In this document: piece by piece, positions 8,843 through 16,836 of the stretch
Numbering within the stretch: the stretch's first letter is position 1
Layout of the letters: each line of letters opens with the position of its first letter
DNA from: CAYVQZ01 sp964453435
GTDB taxonomy: Bacteria > Abyssobacteria > SURF-5
DNA length: 64,000 bases
Direction of reading: 5' to 3'
Assembly (NCBI GenBank): GCA_964453435.1
Contig: CAYVQZ010000013.1
Location: 1-64,000 of the forward strand
Program-made: the position numbers and the translations under genes
Notes under the pieces: generated by a model
Told to the model about the DNA's origin: nothing
Database searches by the model: none
What the model saw: the letters and a program-made list of their open reading frames with translations, nothing else

Positions 8843-10574
8843 TCGGCATTGGTTCATCTTTGGACAGCTGCTCGATTTTTTTGGAGACGTTGTCATTTTC
8901 CGGGTCGAGCGCGAGGGAACGCTCCCACTGTTCCCTGGCTTTCTCAGGCAGCCCAAGTTTCAAGTACGCATCGCCGAGGTGTTCGCGTATAACAGGGTCA
9001 TCCTCGTCCACATTTTCGATGGCCTTTTTGAGAAACGCGAGGGCATCTTCGTATTTTCCCTGCTGATAGTAAACCCATCCCAGGCTGTCCAGATAATACC
9101 CGTTATCAGGTTCGATTTCCAGAGCCCGCCGAATTAATTTCTCGGCCTCGTCGAGATTTTCCCCTTTCTCCGCAAACATGTAGCCCAAATAATTAAGGGC
9201 GTCGGCATTATCGGGGTCAAGCTCGATGCCCTTTTTGAACTGTGTCACGGCCTCTTCGTAACGACCCTGCTGTTCGTACAGAACACCGAGGCGGAAAAGA
9301 GCGATCGTGCTGGCAGGCTTTATCTGAAGCGCTTCCTCAAAGGCGGCGATTGCCTTTTCCGGCTCCTTTTGCTGTTGATACGCCGTGCCCAGCAGCAGAT
9401 AGATCGGCTCGTTCCGCGCACCGTGCTCGATGGCCTTTTTGAGGGTGCCAATAACCATCTCGGGCATGTTTTTTTCGCCGTACAGCAGACCTAACTTGAC
9501 ATAGGCCTTCAGGGCCTCTTCGTCAATTTCGGTTACGTCGATGAAGTGCTCGAGCGCCTTATCGACGTTTCCCTGTTCCTGGTACACGGCCCCCAGGAGA
9601 TAATGTGAGGTGGCGTCTTCCGGGTCGTTCTTCACGGCTATTTCGAACTGTTCCCGCGCTTCGTCAAGTTGTTTGTTCCGCAGATAGAGCAACCCGAGCG
9701 CTTTTCTGAAATTGACCATATAGGGACGCTGCTTTACGAGCGCTTCATATTGCTCGATTGCTTTGTCCCATTTTTCCTGGCTGGCATACAATATTCCGAG
9801 CTTTTTCCGAGCGTCGAGGTTTCCGGGCGCTGTTTCCAGTATCTTCTCGTATTGCTCTATGGCTTGATCCGGCTTTCCCCGGAGTTCGTAAATCATTCCC
9901 ATGTTGTATAGAGCTTCCGTGAAATTTGGAAACAACTCGAGGGTTCGTTGCAGCTCCTCAGCGGCCTTATCCAATCTTCCAAGTTTAATGTACGCGATAG
10001 CCAGCTTATTGTGCGCCCATTCGAGGTCGGGTCGAAGCGCGACGATTGTGCGGTATACTTCGATGAGATTATACAAGTCCTGTTGAGCCTCATAAATTTC
10101 AGCCAGCGAACTCAAAGCCGGGAGGTTATCGGGGTCGATTCGCAGCACTTCCTTGAAGTGCCGGATTGCCTCGTCGTACCTTGCCTGGTGGGAATACATT
10201 GCGCCCAGCAACATATGCCCGCTCGTTTCGTCGGAATCAAGGTGGACGGCTCGAATTGCTTCGATGGCCGCCATTTCCATCATTCCCTTGCGCAGATATG
10301 CCTTGGCAAGCTGAACGCGAATCCGCGCAGCCTCCGGATCATATTCGGCAGCGTTCTTCAGGGCTTGGATTGCGCCATCGATATCGTTATTCTTCAACAG
10401 CATCAGGCCGTACAAATAGTTTGAATAAGCCCGGGCGAATGGCTTCGGTTCCACGTGCGTGGGCCGCATTTTCGATGTCTGGCTGCCTGGCTCGTGCACA
10501 CGCCCCGTTGCGGCGCACGAGGAAACGATACAGGTTGCGGTTATGAGTCCGCATATATGGAGTATGATTTTCAT
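8814..10574 (-). CDS. TPR-repeat lipoprotein
   Basis: The 586-residue protein starts with a lipoprotein signal peptide (MKIILHICGLITATCIVSSC, with the lipobox cysteine last). About thirteen tetratricopeptide repeats follow, many with the W-X2-G/Y-A-X7-A pattern, then a short Pro/Ser/Thr tail. TPR lipoproteins scaffold envelope complexes, and no partner is visible here. The ATG at 10574 overlaps the rnhB stop as ATGA, so its translation is coupled to the ribosomal operon and the frame start seven codons earlier is unlikely. Its end overlaps convergent tadA. Confidence 0.85.
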   Translation of the reverse strand: MKIILHICGLITATCIVSSCAATGRVHEPGSQTSKMRPTHVEPKPFARAYSNYLYGLMLLKNNDIDGAIQALKNAAEYDPEAARIRVQLAKAYLRKGMMEMAAIEAIRAVHLDSDETSGHMLLGAMYSHQARYDEAIRHFKEVLRIDPDNLPALSSLAEIYEAQQDLYNLIEVYRTIVALRPDLEWAHNKLAIAYIKLGRLDKAAEELQRTLELFPNFTEALYNMGMIYELRGKPDQAIEQYEKILETAPGNLDARKKLGILYASQEKWDKAIEQYEALVKQRPYMVNFRKALGLLYLRNKQLDEAREQFEIAVKNDPEDATSHYLLGAVYQEQGNVDKALEHFIDVTEIDEEALKAYVKLGLLYGEKNMPEMVIGTLKKAIEHGARNEPIYLLLGTAYQQQKEPEKAIAAFEEALQIKPASTIALFRLGVLYEQQGRYEEAVTQFKKGIELDPDNADALNYLGYMFAEKGENLDEAEKLIRRALEIEPDNGYYLDSLGWVYYQQGKYEDALAFLKKAIENVDEDDPVIREHLGDAYLKLGLPEKAREQWERSLALDPENDNVSKKIEQLSKDEPMPTSTPSPATE

Positions 10575-11389
10575 AGCAATTGATACTGGAAACATTCCCT
10601 GACGGGAGCAAAAGAACGACGGTGGATGGGTGAGACACCGAACTCTCGTATCAGCGCCAAGTGCTCCGAGGTTGCGTAACCTTTGTGTCGGGCGAATTTG
10701 TACTGCGGATATCTCTTGTCGAATTCAAGCATTATCTGGTCGCGGGTCACCTTGGCGACAATCGAGGCCGCTGCAATGGACATGCAAAGTCGGTCCCCTT
10801 TCACGATCACGCGCTCCGGAATGGGCAACCGCACCGGGTGTTGCCCGTCCACCAGAACGAGGTCCGGCTCACGGTTGAGGTCCTCTATTGCAAATTTCAT
10901 TGCCAAGAGGCTGGCTCTGTGAATGTTGATCCGGTCGATTTCTTCCGCGCTCACGACTCCGATTCCGACATCTGCAACGGCAACGATGGCGCTCAGGGCC
11001 TCGCGACGCTGGGAGTCGTTTAATAGTTTCGAGTCATTGATTTCAACCGGGAGCATCCCAGGGGGAAGCACGGCGGCAGCGGCTACGACCGGGCCGGCAA
11101 GCGGCCCTCGGCCTACTTCGTCGACTCCTGCGACTATCTTGAATCCGTCTGTTTCGGCTTGGCGCTCATAGCGGAGCAATTGCCTGAGGCGTCGTTTCTT
11201 CCTGGCTTCCGCCTGCTGTTTGGCCTTTAAGTCTTTGAGAAGCTTCTGAACGCCGTTCCTGCGGTCTTCGCTCAAAGCGTTGAACAATCTTCGTGGATAG
11301 GGAGGTCCGATCCCAGACAGGACGTCTCTTATTTCGGCAAGCTTCATCGAGTGACAGCCGTTCAACAAGCTCTCGATTTCTTTTCTCAT
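10571..11389 (-). CDS. rnhB: Ribonuclease HII
   Basis: The 272-residue protein removes ribonucleotides and RNA from RNA-DNA hybrids. The catalytic acidic residues lie in GVDEVGRGPLAGPV (Asp and Glu), NDSKLL and LVDG. An N-terminal extension of about 85 residues contains a SEDRRNGVQKLLK-type helical segment, as in Bacillus-type RnhB, and probably binds substrate. It sits after rplS, the usual place in the ffh-rnhB operon, and shares an ATGA overlap with the following lipoprotein gene. The start follows 53 bases after rplS. Confidence 0.94.
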   Translation of the reverse strand: MRKEIESLLNGCHSMKLAEIRDVLSGIGPPYPRRLFNALSEDRRNGVQKLLKDLKAKQQAEARKKRRLRQLLRYERQAETDGFKIVAGVDEVGRGPLAGPVVAAAAVLPPGMLPVEINDSKLLNDSQRREALSAIVAVADVGIGVVSAEEIDRINIHRASLLAMKFAIEDLNREPDLVLVDGQHPVRLPIPERVIVKGDRLCMSIAAASIVAKVTRDQIMLEFDKRYPQYKFARHKGYATSEHLALIREFGVSPIHRRSFAPVRECFQYQLL

Positions 11390-11442
11390 AAAATTGCACT
11401 CGTTGAGATGGCCGAAAGCCTTTCGGAGCAGCCCACTCGCCT

Positions 11443-11817
11443 TTACTCCTCCGACGCCGCACTGGCGGGCTTGGTCGCGCGCCTTGTTTTCACGCGGGAC
11501 TTTTTTCCAACCTTGCCTCTCAAGTAGTACAGTTTTGCGCGACGAACCTTTCCCAGTGACACGACCTGAATCTCTTGAATCCTCGGGGAATGGAGCGGGA
11601 ACACGCGTTCGACGCCGACGCCGAAGGTGACCTTCCGCACGGTGAACGTTTCGCGGATGCCCTTTCCTTTTCGCCCCACCACAATGCCTTCGAAAGCCTG
11701 GACTCTCTCCCTGCCTGCTTCTACGACTTTCAAAAGGACCCGAACGGTGTCGCCGACGGAGAAATCCGGAATGTCTTCACGAAGCTGTTGTTTTTCGATG
11801 ATATCAATCGTATTCAT
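11443..11817 (-). CDS. rplS: Ribosomal protein bL19
   Basis: The 124-residue protein is bL19 of the large subunit, at the 30S-50S interface. The fold is recognised from PDFSVGDTVRVLLKV, RVQAFEGIVV, ETFTVRKV and RRAKLYYLRGKVGKK. The ATG at 11817 follows GGAGGAAAA and overlaps the trmD stop as ATGA, so the frame start five codons earlier was rejected. The C-terminal tail is rich in Lys, Arg, Thr and Ala. Confidence 0.97.
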   Translation of the reverse strand: MNTIDIIEKQQLREDIPDFSVGDTVRVLLKVVEAGRERVQAFEGIVVGRKGKGIRETFTVRKVTFGVGVERVFPLHSPRIQEIQVVSLGKVRRAKLYYLRGKVGKKSRVKTRRATKPASAASEE

Positions 11818-12602
11818 TTTTCCTCCGCACACATCCGCAAACCGTCTTCACCGGTTTGCGGTACGTTTTTGTCTTCCGCCTCCGCAAGCTCTCTCACAAA
11901 CCCTTTTTCCCCTTCCGTCAGGGCCGCTTGGGCGAGTAATTCCCGACGATTCGCAAATGTTTTTCGAATGGCTTCACGGCGCCTCCATGTCATAATCCCG
12001 GCGTGATTTCCAGACAGGAGAACCTCGGGGACATTCATCCCCCGATATGTGGGAGGGCGCGTATATTGGGGATACCCGAGCAATTTTTCTGAAAACGAGT
12101 CTTGCTCGAGTGATTCCGGCGACCCAACCACTCCCGGAACCAGGCGGCAGATAGAATCAATCAACACGAGGGCGGCAAACTCGCCGCCCGTCAGGACATA
12201 ATCGCCGATAGAGATTTCGTCCGTTACCAGCCCTTGAGTGACTCGTTCGTCTACTCCTTCATAACGACCGCAGATAATGACGAAGTCGCGTTCTTGCGAC
12301 AACTCGCGTGCTCTGCGCTGATTGAATAGAACTCCTTGGGCGCTTGTCAGGAGTATGCGCCTGCATGAATTCCGAACCGAAGCGGATTCTACCGCTTTAA
12401 ATATGGGGTCAGCCATCAGCACCATACCCGGACCCCCCCCATACGCTTTGTCATCCGCCTGCCGGTGTCTTCCCTCGCAGAAGTCTCTCAGATTAATTAC
12501 ATTGATCGAAATGAGCGACCGCTCGACCGCCCGTCCGATTATGCTTTCCGAAAGGGGAATTTCGATCATTGGGGGGAAGAGCGTAATCACATCGATTTGC
12601 AT
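11814..12602 (-). CDS. trmD: tRNA (guanine-N1-)-methyltransferase
   Basis: The 262-residue SPOUT-class enzyme methylates G37 of tRNAs, using S-adenosylmethionine bound in a trefoil knot. Characteristic segments are QIDVITLFP at the start, AYGGGPGMV, ICGRYEGVDERV, SIGDYVLTGGE and LGYPQYTRP. It lies 11 bases after rimM and overlaps rplS by four bases, the standard order. All conserved blocks are present and the length is usual. Confidence 0.97.
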   Translation of the reverse strand: MQIDVITLFPPMIEIPLSESIIGRAVERSLISINVINLRDFCEGRHRQADDKAYGGGPGMVLMADPIFKAVESASVRNSCRRILLTSAQGVLFNQRRARELSQERDFVIICGRYEGVDERVTQGLVTDEISIGDYVLTGGEFAALVLIDSICRLVPGVVGSPESLEQDSFSEKLLGYPQYTRPPTYRGMNVPEVLLSGNHAGIMTWRRREAIRKTFANRRELLAQAALTEGEKGFVRELAEAEDKNVPQTGEDGLRMCAEEK

Positions 12603-12613
12603 GTTTGGTCCGT

Positions 12614-13165
12614 TTAGTGCAAGTTCGAGATGTCGGCAACTATCTCACCATGTTCTATGTCGACCCTGATAATGACTTCTTCAATTGCCGGCAGCAGAAT
12701 TTCCTTGCCCGTATCATCCAGCACCTGGTAGATATCGTTTGCCGGCGTTTCCCATATAGCCGATAACTTGCCGATTACCCTACCCTGCGTATCCCGAATC
12801 GTCAAACCGAGCAGGTCATCGATGTAGTATTCATTTTCCGGCAATTGAAACCGTTCGGAACACGGAACGACGACCAGCGTTCCCCGCGCTGCGGCCAATT
12901 GTTGTTCATCATCGGAACGCACGTGAGCGATTACCGTCTTCTTGCTGATTCGGACGCCGACGACCTGCAGGGAAACGATTTGGCCCGCTGTCGACTTCAA
13001 TCGGATGACGCGCAATTCCCGGAAACGTTCGGGATGGCTTGTTTCCGGCGCGATTCGCAACTCACGCCGGGGAATATTAGCCGAAACGACCCTGCCTATG
13101 ACAATCTCGGGTTCGTTGGGGGCATTACCGCCGGGGACGTTCCATGCGCTACTCGACAATCTCAA
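12614..13165 (-). CDS. rimM: 16S rRNA processing factor RimM
   Basis: The 183-residue protein helps mature the 30S head and binds uS19. The N-terminal RimM barrel (VIGRVVSAN, FRELRVIRLKS) is followed by a PRC-barrel with YIDDLLGLTIRDTQGRVIGKL and LLPAIEEVIIRVD. No ATG lies near the expected N-terminus. The only nearby starts are TTG codons at 13165 and 13159, which overlap the end of khpA. The start is therefore uncertain and translation is probably coupled to khpA. Confidence 0.9.
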   Translation of the reverse strand: MRLSSSAWNVPGGNAPNEPEIVIGRVVSANIPRRELRIAPETSHPERFRELRVIRLKSTAGQIVSLQVVGVRISKKTVIAHVRSDDEQQLAAARGTLVVVPCSERFQLPENEYYIDDLLGLTIRDTQGRVIGKLSAIWETPANDIYQVLDDTGKEILLPAIEEVIIRVDIEHGEIVADISNLH

Positions 13166-13379
13166 GCACCACTCGTATGTTGTCTTTCGTCGCTGCGGCG
13201 TTGAGCAGTGTCCGCATCGATTTGGCGGTCCGGCCGTGTTTTCCGATGACTTGTCCCATATCGTCGGGATGGACTCTCAGTTCCAGCACTTTGGTCTTAC
13301 CGCCCTCCACCACGTTAACTTGAACTGATTCCGGATGATCCACCAGCGCCTTCGCGATATACTCGACTAGCTCCTTCAT
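13149..13379 (-). CDS. khpA: KH-domain RNA-binding protein
   Basis: The 76-residue protein is a single KH domain with the GKHG loop in VIGKHGRTAKSMRTLL. KhpA proteins bind RNA broadly and, with KhpB, affect cell division and elongation genes in Gram-positive bacteria. The gene sits between rpsP and rimM as in many genomes. A 99-base gap separates it from rpsP. Confidence 0.93.
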   Translation of the reverse strand: MKELVEYIAKALVDHPESVQVNVVEGGKTKVLELRVHPDDMGQVIGKHGRTAKSMRTLLNAAATKDNIRVVLEIVE

Positions 13380-13478
13380 TTGCTGTGACCTCCGCTCTAA
13401 CGTTCGCGGCCTGCAATGAGCTGCCAGCGTTAACGGCCGCCACCTTGCTCATGACATACTGGCTTAGCTATAGCTTGG

Positions 13479-13739
13479 TCAATTCTCGCGGATTTTGCCA
13501 ATAATCCCCTGTTGCTTGAGCAAGCTGCGCACTTTTGCTGTGGGTACGGCGCCTTTACCCAACCAGTGAAGTGCCCGGTCCTCATTTATGCTTATCTTGC
13601 ACGGTTCGCTTTGGGGATGGTAGTAACCGATATTTTCCAGGAATCTCCCATCGCGGGCAAACCGCGAATCTGCAACAACTATCCTGTACTGGTCAACTTT
13701 CTTGCGTCCGACCCTGCTCAGCCGGATCTTCACCGCCAT
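13479..13739 (-). CDS. rpsP: Ribosomal protein bS16
   Basis: The 86-residue small-subunit protein is recognised from AVKIRLSRVGRKK, YRIVVADSRFARDGRFLENIG and WLGKGAVPTAKVRSLLKQQGI. It stabilises the lower part of the 30S. It follows ffh after 86 bases and precedes khpA. Length and sequence are ordinary. Confidence 0.97.
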   Translation of the reverse strand: MAVKIRLSRVGRKKVDQYRIVVADSRFARDGRFLENIGYYHPQSEPCKISINEDRALHWLGKGAVPTAKVRSLLKQQGIIGKIREN

Positions 13740-13825
13740 TTCGCTCCTCCCTTGCCGTAACGAATGCTGTTTTTTTCTCTTTCATTTTAACAATAATTAA
13801 AACCCATGGTAAATAGCGAACGTCG

Positions 13826-15154
13826 TCATGTCTTTAAATTCAATCCGCCTCCCAGCCCGCGAAACAGCCCCGTTCGACGCATCTGTTTCATCATTTTTTG
13901 CATTTGTTGAAATTGTTTAAGCAAACGGTTCACGTCGGCAACGTTCGTCCCGCTGCCCCGAGCTATCCTCTTCTTACGACTGCCGTCGATTACCTGCGGG
14001 GCCTGTCTCTCCCTTTTCGTCATCGAGTTGATTATTGCCTCAACTTTGGTCAGGTCTTTCTCTTGCGGTTGAAGGCCTTTGAACTTGGCCATTCCCGGCA
14101 TCATTGCGAGCACATCCTCGAGAGGGCCCATTTTCTTGAGTTGTTGCAGTTGCTCCTGAAAATCCTCGAGTGTAAATTGTGCTTTCAAAAGCTTTTCCTG
14201 CAACTCGGCGGCACGCTGTTCATCTATCGTCTGTTGTGCTTTTTCAACCAGGGAAACCACATCTCCCATGCCGAGGATCCGGGACGCAACCCGGTCCGGA
14301 TGGAATGTCTCCAAGGCGTCCAGCTTTTCTCCGATTCCGGCGAGCTTGACCGGAGTTCCGGTGACCGCGCGGATGGAAAGGGCGGCTCCGCCCCGGGCAT
14401 CCCCATCGAGCTTACTCAAGATAACCCCTGTGATTCCGACATGACGCTGGAAGCTCTCGGAGGCGTTCACGGCATCCTGTCCCGTCATAGAATCGGCGAC
14501 AAGCAGGGTTTCTTGCGGAGACAGAACATCACGGATACGCTGCAGTTCCGCTATCAGTTCGTCATCAATGTGAAGCCTTCCCGCCGTGTCAAGTATGACG
14601 ACATCCCTCCCGTTCTGGCGGGCATGCTTTATTGATTCCTTGCAAATTCGGAGGGGGTCCTTGGAGTTCTCGTCGCTGTAGGCGGGCACCCCTGCCTGTT
14701 CGGCCAGGATCCGCAACTGGTGCACTGCCGCCGGGCGGTAAACATCGGCTGCCACAAGCAACGGCTGATGCCCCTTGGTGCGCAGGTGGCGAGCCAATTT
14801 GGCGGCGGTGGTCGTTTTTCCCGAACCCTGTAAACCGATAAGCATGAAGATGGTCGGGGGCTCGGAAGCGAATACAAGGGGTTCCGCCTTTGCCCCCATC
14901 AACCGGATAAGTTCGTCATGGACAATCTTCACAACTTGCTGGGCGGGCGTAATGCTGTCGAGCACTCTGTGTCCGACCGCCTTATCCTGCAAATTCGATA
15001 TAAAATCCTTGACAACCTTATAATTTACATCTGCTTCCAGGAGGGCAAGGCGAACCTCTCTCAGCCCCTCCTTCATGTTTTTCTCGGAAAGTTTCCCCAA
15101 CCCACGGAGGTTCTTGAAGGTTCGTTGAAGCTTTTCGCTTAGCGACTCAAACAT
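13826..15154 (-). CDS. ffh: Signal recognition particle protein Ffh
   Basis: The 442-residue SRP54 GTPase binds 4.5S RNA and the signal sequences of nascent membrane proteins. The N domain is about residues 1-95. The G domain has GLQGSGKTTTAAKLARH, DTAGR and SKLDGDARGGAAL. The methionine-rich M domain ends with QQMQKMMKQMRRTGLFRG. The start follows GGAGG at a long spacing. It is the first gene of the operon, behind the promoter and leader hairpin at 15185-15245. I did not find the 4.5S RNA gene in the window. Confidence 0.97.
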   Translation of the reverse strand: MFESLSEKLQRTFKNLRGLGKLSEKNMKEGLREVRLALLEADVNYKVVKDFISNLQDKAVGHRVLDSITPAQQVVKIVHDELIRLMGAKAEPLVFASEPPTIFMLIGLQGSGKTTTAAKLARHLRTKGHQPLLVAADVYRPAAVHQLRILAEQAGVPAYSDENSKDPLRICKESIKHARQNGRDVVILDTAGRLHIDDELIAELQRIRDVLSPQETLLVADSMTGQDAVNASESFQRHVGITGVILSKLDGDARGGAALSIRAVTGTPVKLAGIGEKLDALETFHPDRVASRILGMGDVVSLVEKAQQTIDEQRAAELQEKLLKAQFTLEDFQEQLQQLKKMGPLEDVLAMMPGMAKFKGLQPQEKDLTKVEAIINSMTKRERQAPQVIDGSRKKRIARGSGTNVADVNRLLKQFQQMQKMMKQMRRTGLFRGLGGGLNLKT

Positions 15155-15184
15155 GAATTTTCACCCGCCTCCAAATCACAAAAC

Positions 15185-15204
15185 AGCCGGGATCGCTCCC
15201 GGCT
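15185..15204 (-). promoter_or_regulatory. Leader hairpin at the 5' end of the ffh transcript
   Basis: A perfect eight-base inverted repeat, AGCCGGGA and TCCCGGCT, is separated by four bases. On the minus strand it is followed by a T-rich stretch (GTTTTGTGATTT), and it begins within about six bases of the predicted transcription start. It could be an attenuator, a protein-binding site or a 5' stabilising stem for the ffh-rnhB mRNA. It is too close to the promoter to terminate an upstream transcript usefully. Confidence 0.6.
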
Positions 15205-15216
15205 TCCAAAGTTATT

Positions 15217-15245
15217 AGTATAGTACACAAATGCTGAAATGTCAA
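15217..15245 (-). promoter_or_regulatory. Promoter of the ffh operon
   Basis: On the minus strand TTGACA (plus 15240-15245) and TATACT (plus 15217-15222) are 17 bases apart, close to the sigma-70 ideal. The predicted start is near 15210, about 55 bases before ffh. This should be a strong housekeeping promoter. Confidence 0.8.
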
Positions 15246-15695
15246 TGCTGTGGGAACTTTTGCGGACCTTGCTGAAATAAAAGCAGGTGAGATTAAGAAC
15301 GGCAGAGAAAATACAATGAGCCACAGCAAACTCAAGGATGCACCGGGCATTTACGCGCAGTTGCCATGGCGGTTCGCACAAAGGCGATAGCAACACCCCG
15401 GCGTTTGCCGGACTCAAGGATAAGCCCTAAAAAGGTTTGATATTCGCCTTGCTGAATACGGAGCGTCACTCGGTCTGTTCAGGCAAAAAACACGACCCCG
15501 GGGTAAGATGTCGGAATGCAGCAGGAAGGAGGTAAAACTATCGGATAAATCAGCCGCGGAGGGGCTCGCTTAATGACTCTGATTCCGCTTTCACTGGTTT
15601 ACAGAAGGGTTTGTACTAATTCTGAATGTCAAATACCGATCCGACCGCTCCCGCTCCCGATTTTAGATACAGCCCTTATCGCCCTCTCCGCAGCT
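15246..15695. other. Long intergenic region upstream of the ffh promoter
   Basis: These 450 bases lie between the nrdR terminator and the ffh promoter. I find no credible coding frame; the one long minus-strand frame runs through the ffh promoter and has no family resemblance. I looked for 4.5S RNA (its GGAAGG/AGCAGC core), RNase P RNA, tmRNA and common riboswitches and saw no match. An ACAGAA-containing stretch near 15600 recalls one conserved piece of RNase P RNA, but the rest is absent. Confidence 0.4.
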
Positions 15696-15723
15696 AAAAA
15701 AAACAGGACTAATGACCCTCCTG
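15696..15723 (-). terminator. Rho-independent terminator overlapping the nrdR stop
   Basis: On the minus strand a five-base stem, CAGGA/TCCTG (plus 15704-15708 and 15719-15723), with a ten-base loop is followed by eight T residues (plus 15696-15703). The stem includes the last codons of nrdR, whose stop codon is at 15709-15711. The stem is short but the T run is strong. Confidence 0.5.
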
Positions 15724-16170
15724 CCTATAGAAAGTCTTCAGCACATCCATAAACTCGTCTATGTCCTTGAACTGGCGATAGACAGAGGCAAACCGAACGT
15801 AAGCCACTTCGTCAAGTTCACGCAGTTCTTCCATCACCATAGAACCTATTGCCTCAGACGAGACCTCTTTATCCAACGAACTGTTAATGCTTTTTTCGAT
15901 CCTGTCCACGAGGTCCTCGATTTGTTCTATTCCGACAGGCCGCTTCTCACAAGCTTTCAAAACGCCTATCACGATCTTGCTTCGGTCGAACGGTTCACGG
16001 CGGCCATCTTTTTTAGCTACCATGAGCGGGATTTCCTCGATACGTTCGTATGTGGTAAACCGCTTCGTACACTCGAGGCATTCACGCCTTCGACGTATGA
16101 GTTCCCCTTCTCGGATGGTGCGCGAGTCTACCACCTTGTCATCGGGGTGACCGCAAAAAGGGCATTTCAT
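15709..16170 (-). CDS. nrdR: Transcriptional regulator NrdR
   Basis: The 153-residue protein represses ribonucleotide reductase genes according to ATP/dATP levels. The N-terminal zinc ribbon has CPFCG and, about 30 residues on, CLECTKRF. The ATP-cone follows from about residue 48 (VAKKDGRREPFDRSKI), with the typical YVRFASVYRQF near the C-terminus. A consensus promoter precedes it and a terminator overlaps its end, so it is probably monocistronic. No nrd gene lies in the window. Confidence 0.96.
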   Translation of the reverse strand: MKCPFCGHPDDKVVDSRTIREGELIRRRRECLECTKRFTTYERIEEIPLMVAKKDGRREPFDRSKIVIGVLKACEKRPVGIEQIEDLVDRIEKSINSSLDKEVSSEAIGSMVMEELRELDEVAYVRFASVYRQFKDIDEFMDVLKTFYRQEGH

Positions 16171-16222
16171 TTATAGTCCTCGCGCTAATATAGACACGAA
16201 TCCTTTATTTGGTACGCGACAA

Positions 16223-16251
16223 ATTATACCATACCACATATAGGGTGTCAA
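16223..16251 (-). promoter_or_regulatory. Perfect-consensus promoter of nrdR
   Basis: On the minus strand TTGACA (plus 16246-16251) and TATAAT (plus 16223-16228) are exactly 17 bases apart, a textbook sigma-70 promoter. The spacer and the end of the -35 box contain ACACCCTATATGTGGT, partly palindromic and partly like the published NrdR box; autoregulation is possible (inference). Confidence 0.82.
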
Positions 16252-16268
16252 GAAAAATCTATTTCATT

Positions 16269-16826
16269 TCACTCACTGGGGGCAAGGAAATAGGAGAGCG
16301 CTGTTTGTCCGTATGTGCGTGTTTCATGCAGAGGAATTCCCGAAATAGCGGCCGGCGGGACTTCTTTGAAAAAGTGTTCGACAACAATAATCGCAGTAGA
16401 AACGACGATACGATGGGTTGCAAGTGTCGTTCCGGTTTCATGGAGCAGGTTTTCCTCGTACGGCGGGTCAAGGAACACCATGTCGAACCATCGGCCCTCT
16501 TTTTCGAGCCTCTTCACCGCCGAGCGAAAATCTGCGCGAAGAATTCGGGCTTGTGACAAAAGCTCCGTTTTTTCAAGATTATCAACGATGAATCTCGATG
16601 CGTTCGCATGGCTCTCGACGAATGTCGCAGACTTGGCGCCGCGGCTTAAGGCCTCTATGCCGAGGGTTCCGCATCCCGCAAAGAGGTCAAGAACGACTTT
16701 TTCTTGAATAGCGGGACCCAACGTGCTGAACAGGGCTTCTCGCACTTTATCCGAAGTGGGGCGGGTTTGAAGCCCCTTCGGGGTCTTGATTCGAATTCCC
16801 TTCGCCTTACCACCAGTAATCCTCAC
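16269..16826 (-). CDS. rsmD: 16S rRNA (guanine966-N2)-methyltransferase
   Basis: The 185-residue Rossmann-fold methyltransferase modifies G966 of 16S rRNA. It has the RsmD start (MRITGGKAKGIRIKTP), TSDKVREALFSTLG, the SAM-binding VLDLFAGCGTLGIEALSRGA and the catalytic FLDPPYE. It follows recG after 10 bases, a frequent pairing, and so is co-transcribed with it. Length is normal. Confidence 0.95.
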   Translation of the reverse strand: MRITGGKAKGIRIKTPKGLQTRPTSDKVREALFSTLGPAIQEKVVLDLFAGCGTLGIEALSRGAKSATFVESHANASRFIVDNLEKTELLSQARILRADFRSAVKRLEKEGRWFDMVFLDPPYEENLLHETGTTLATHRIVVSTAIIVVEHFFKEVPPAAISGIPLHETRTYGQTALSYFLAPSE

Positions 16827-16836
16827 GGCCCAAACC

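Noticed and set aside
15595..15625. An ACAGAA followed by a T/G-rich run resembling the 3' part of RNase P RNA.
   Set aside because: The other conserved RNase P segments (such as GAGGAAAGTCC) are absent within the expected distance on either strand.
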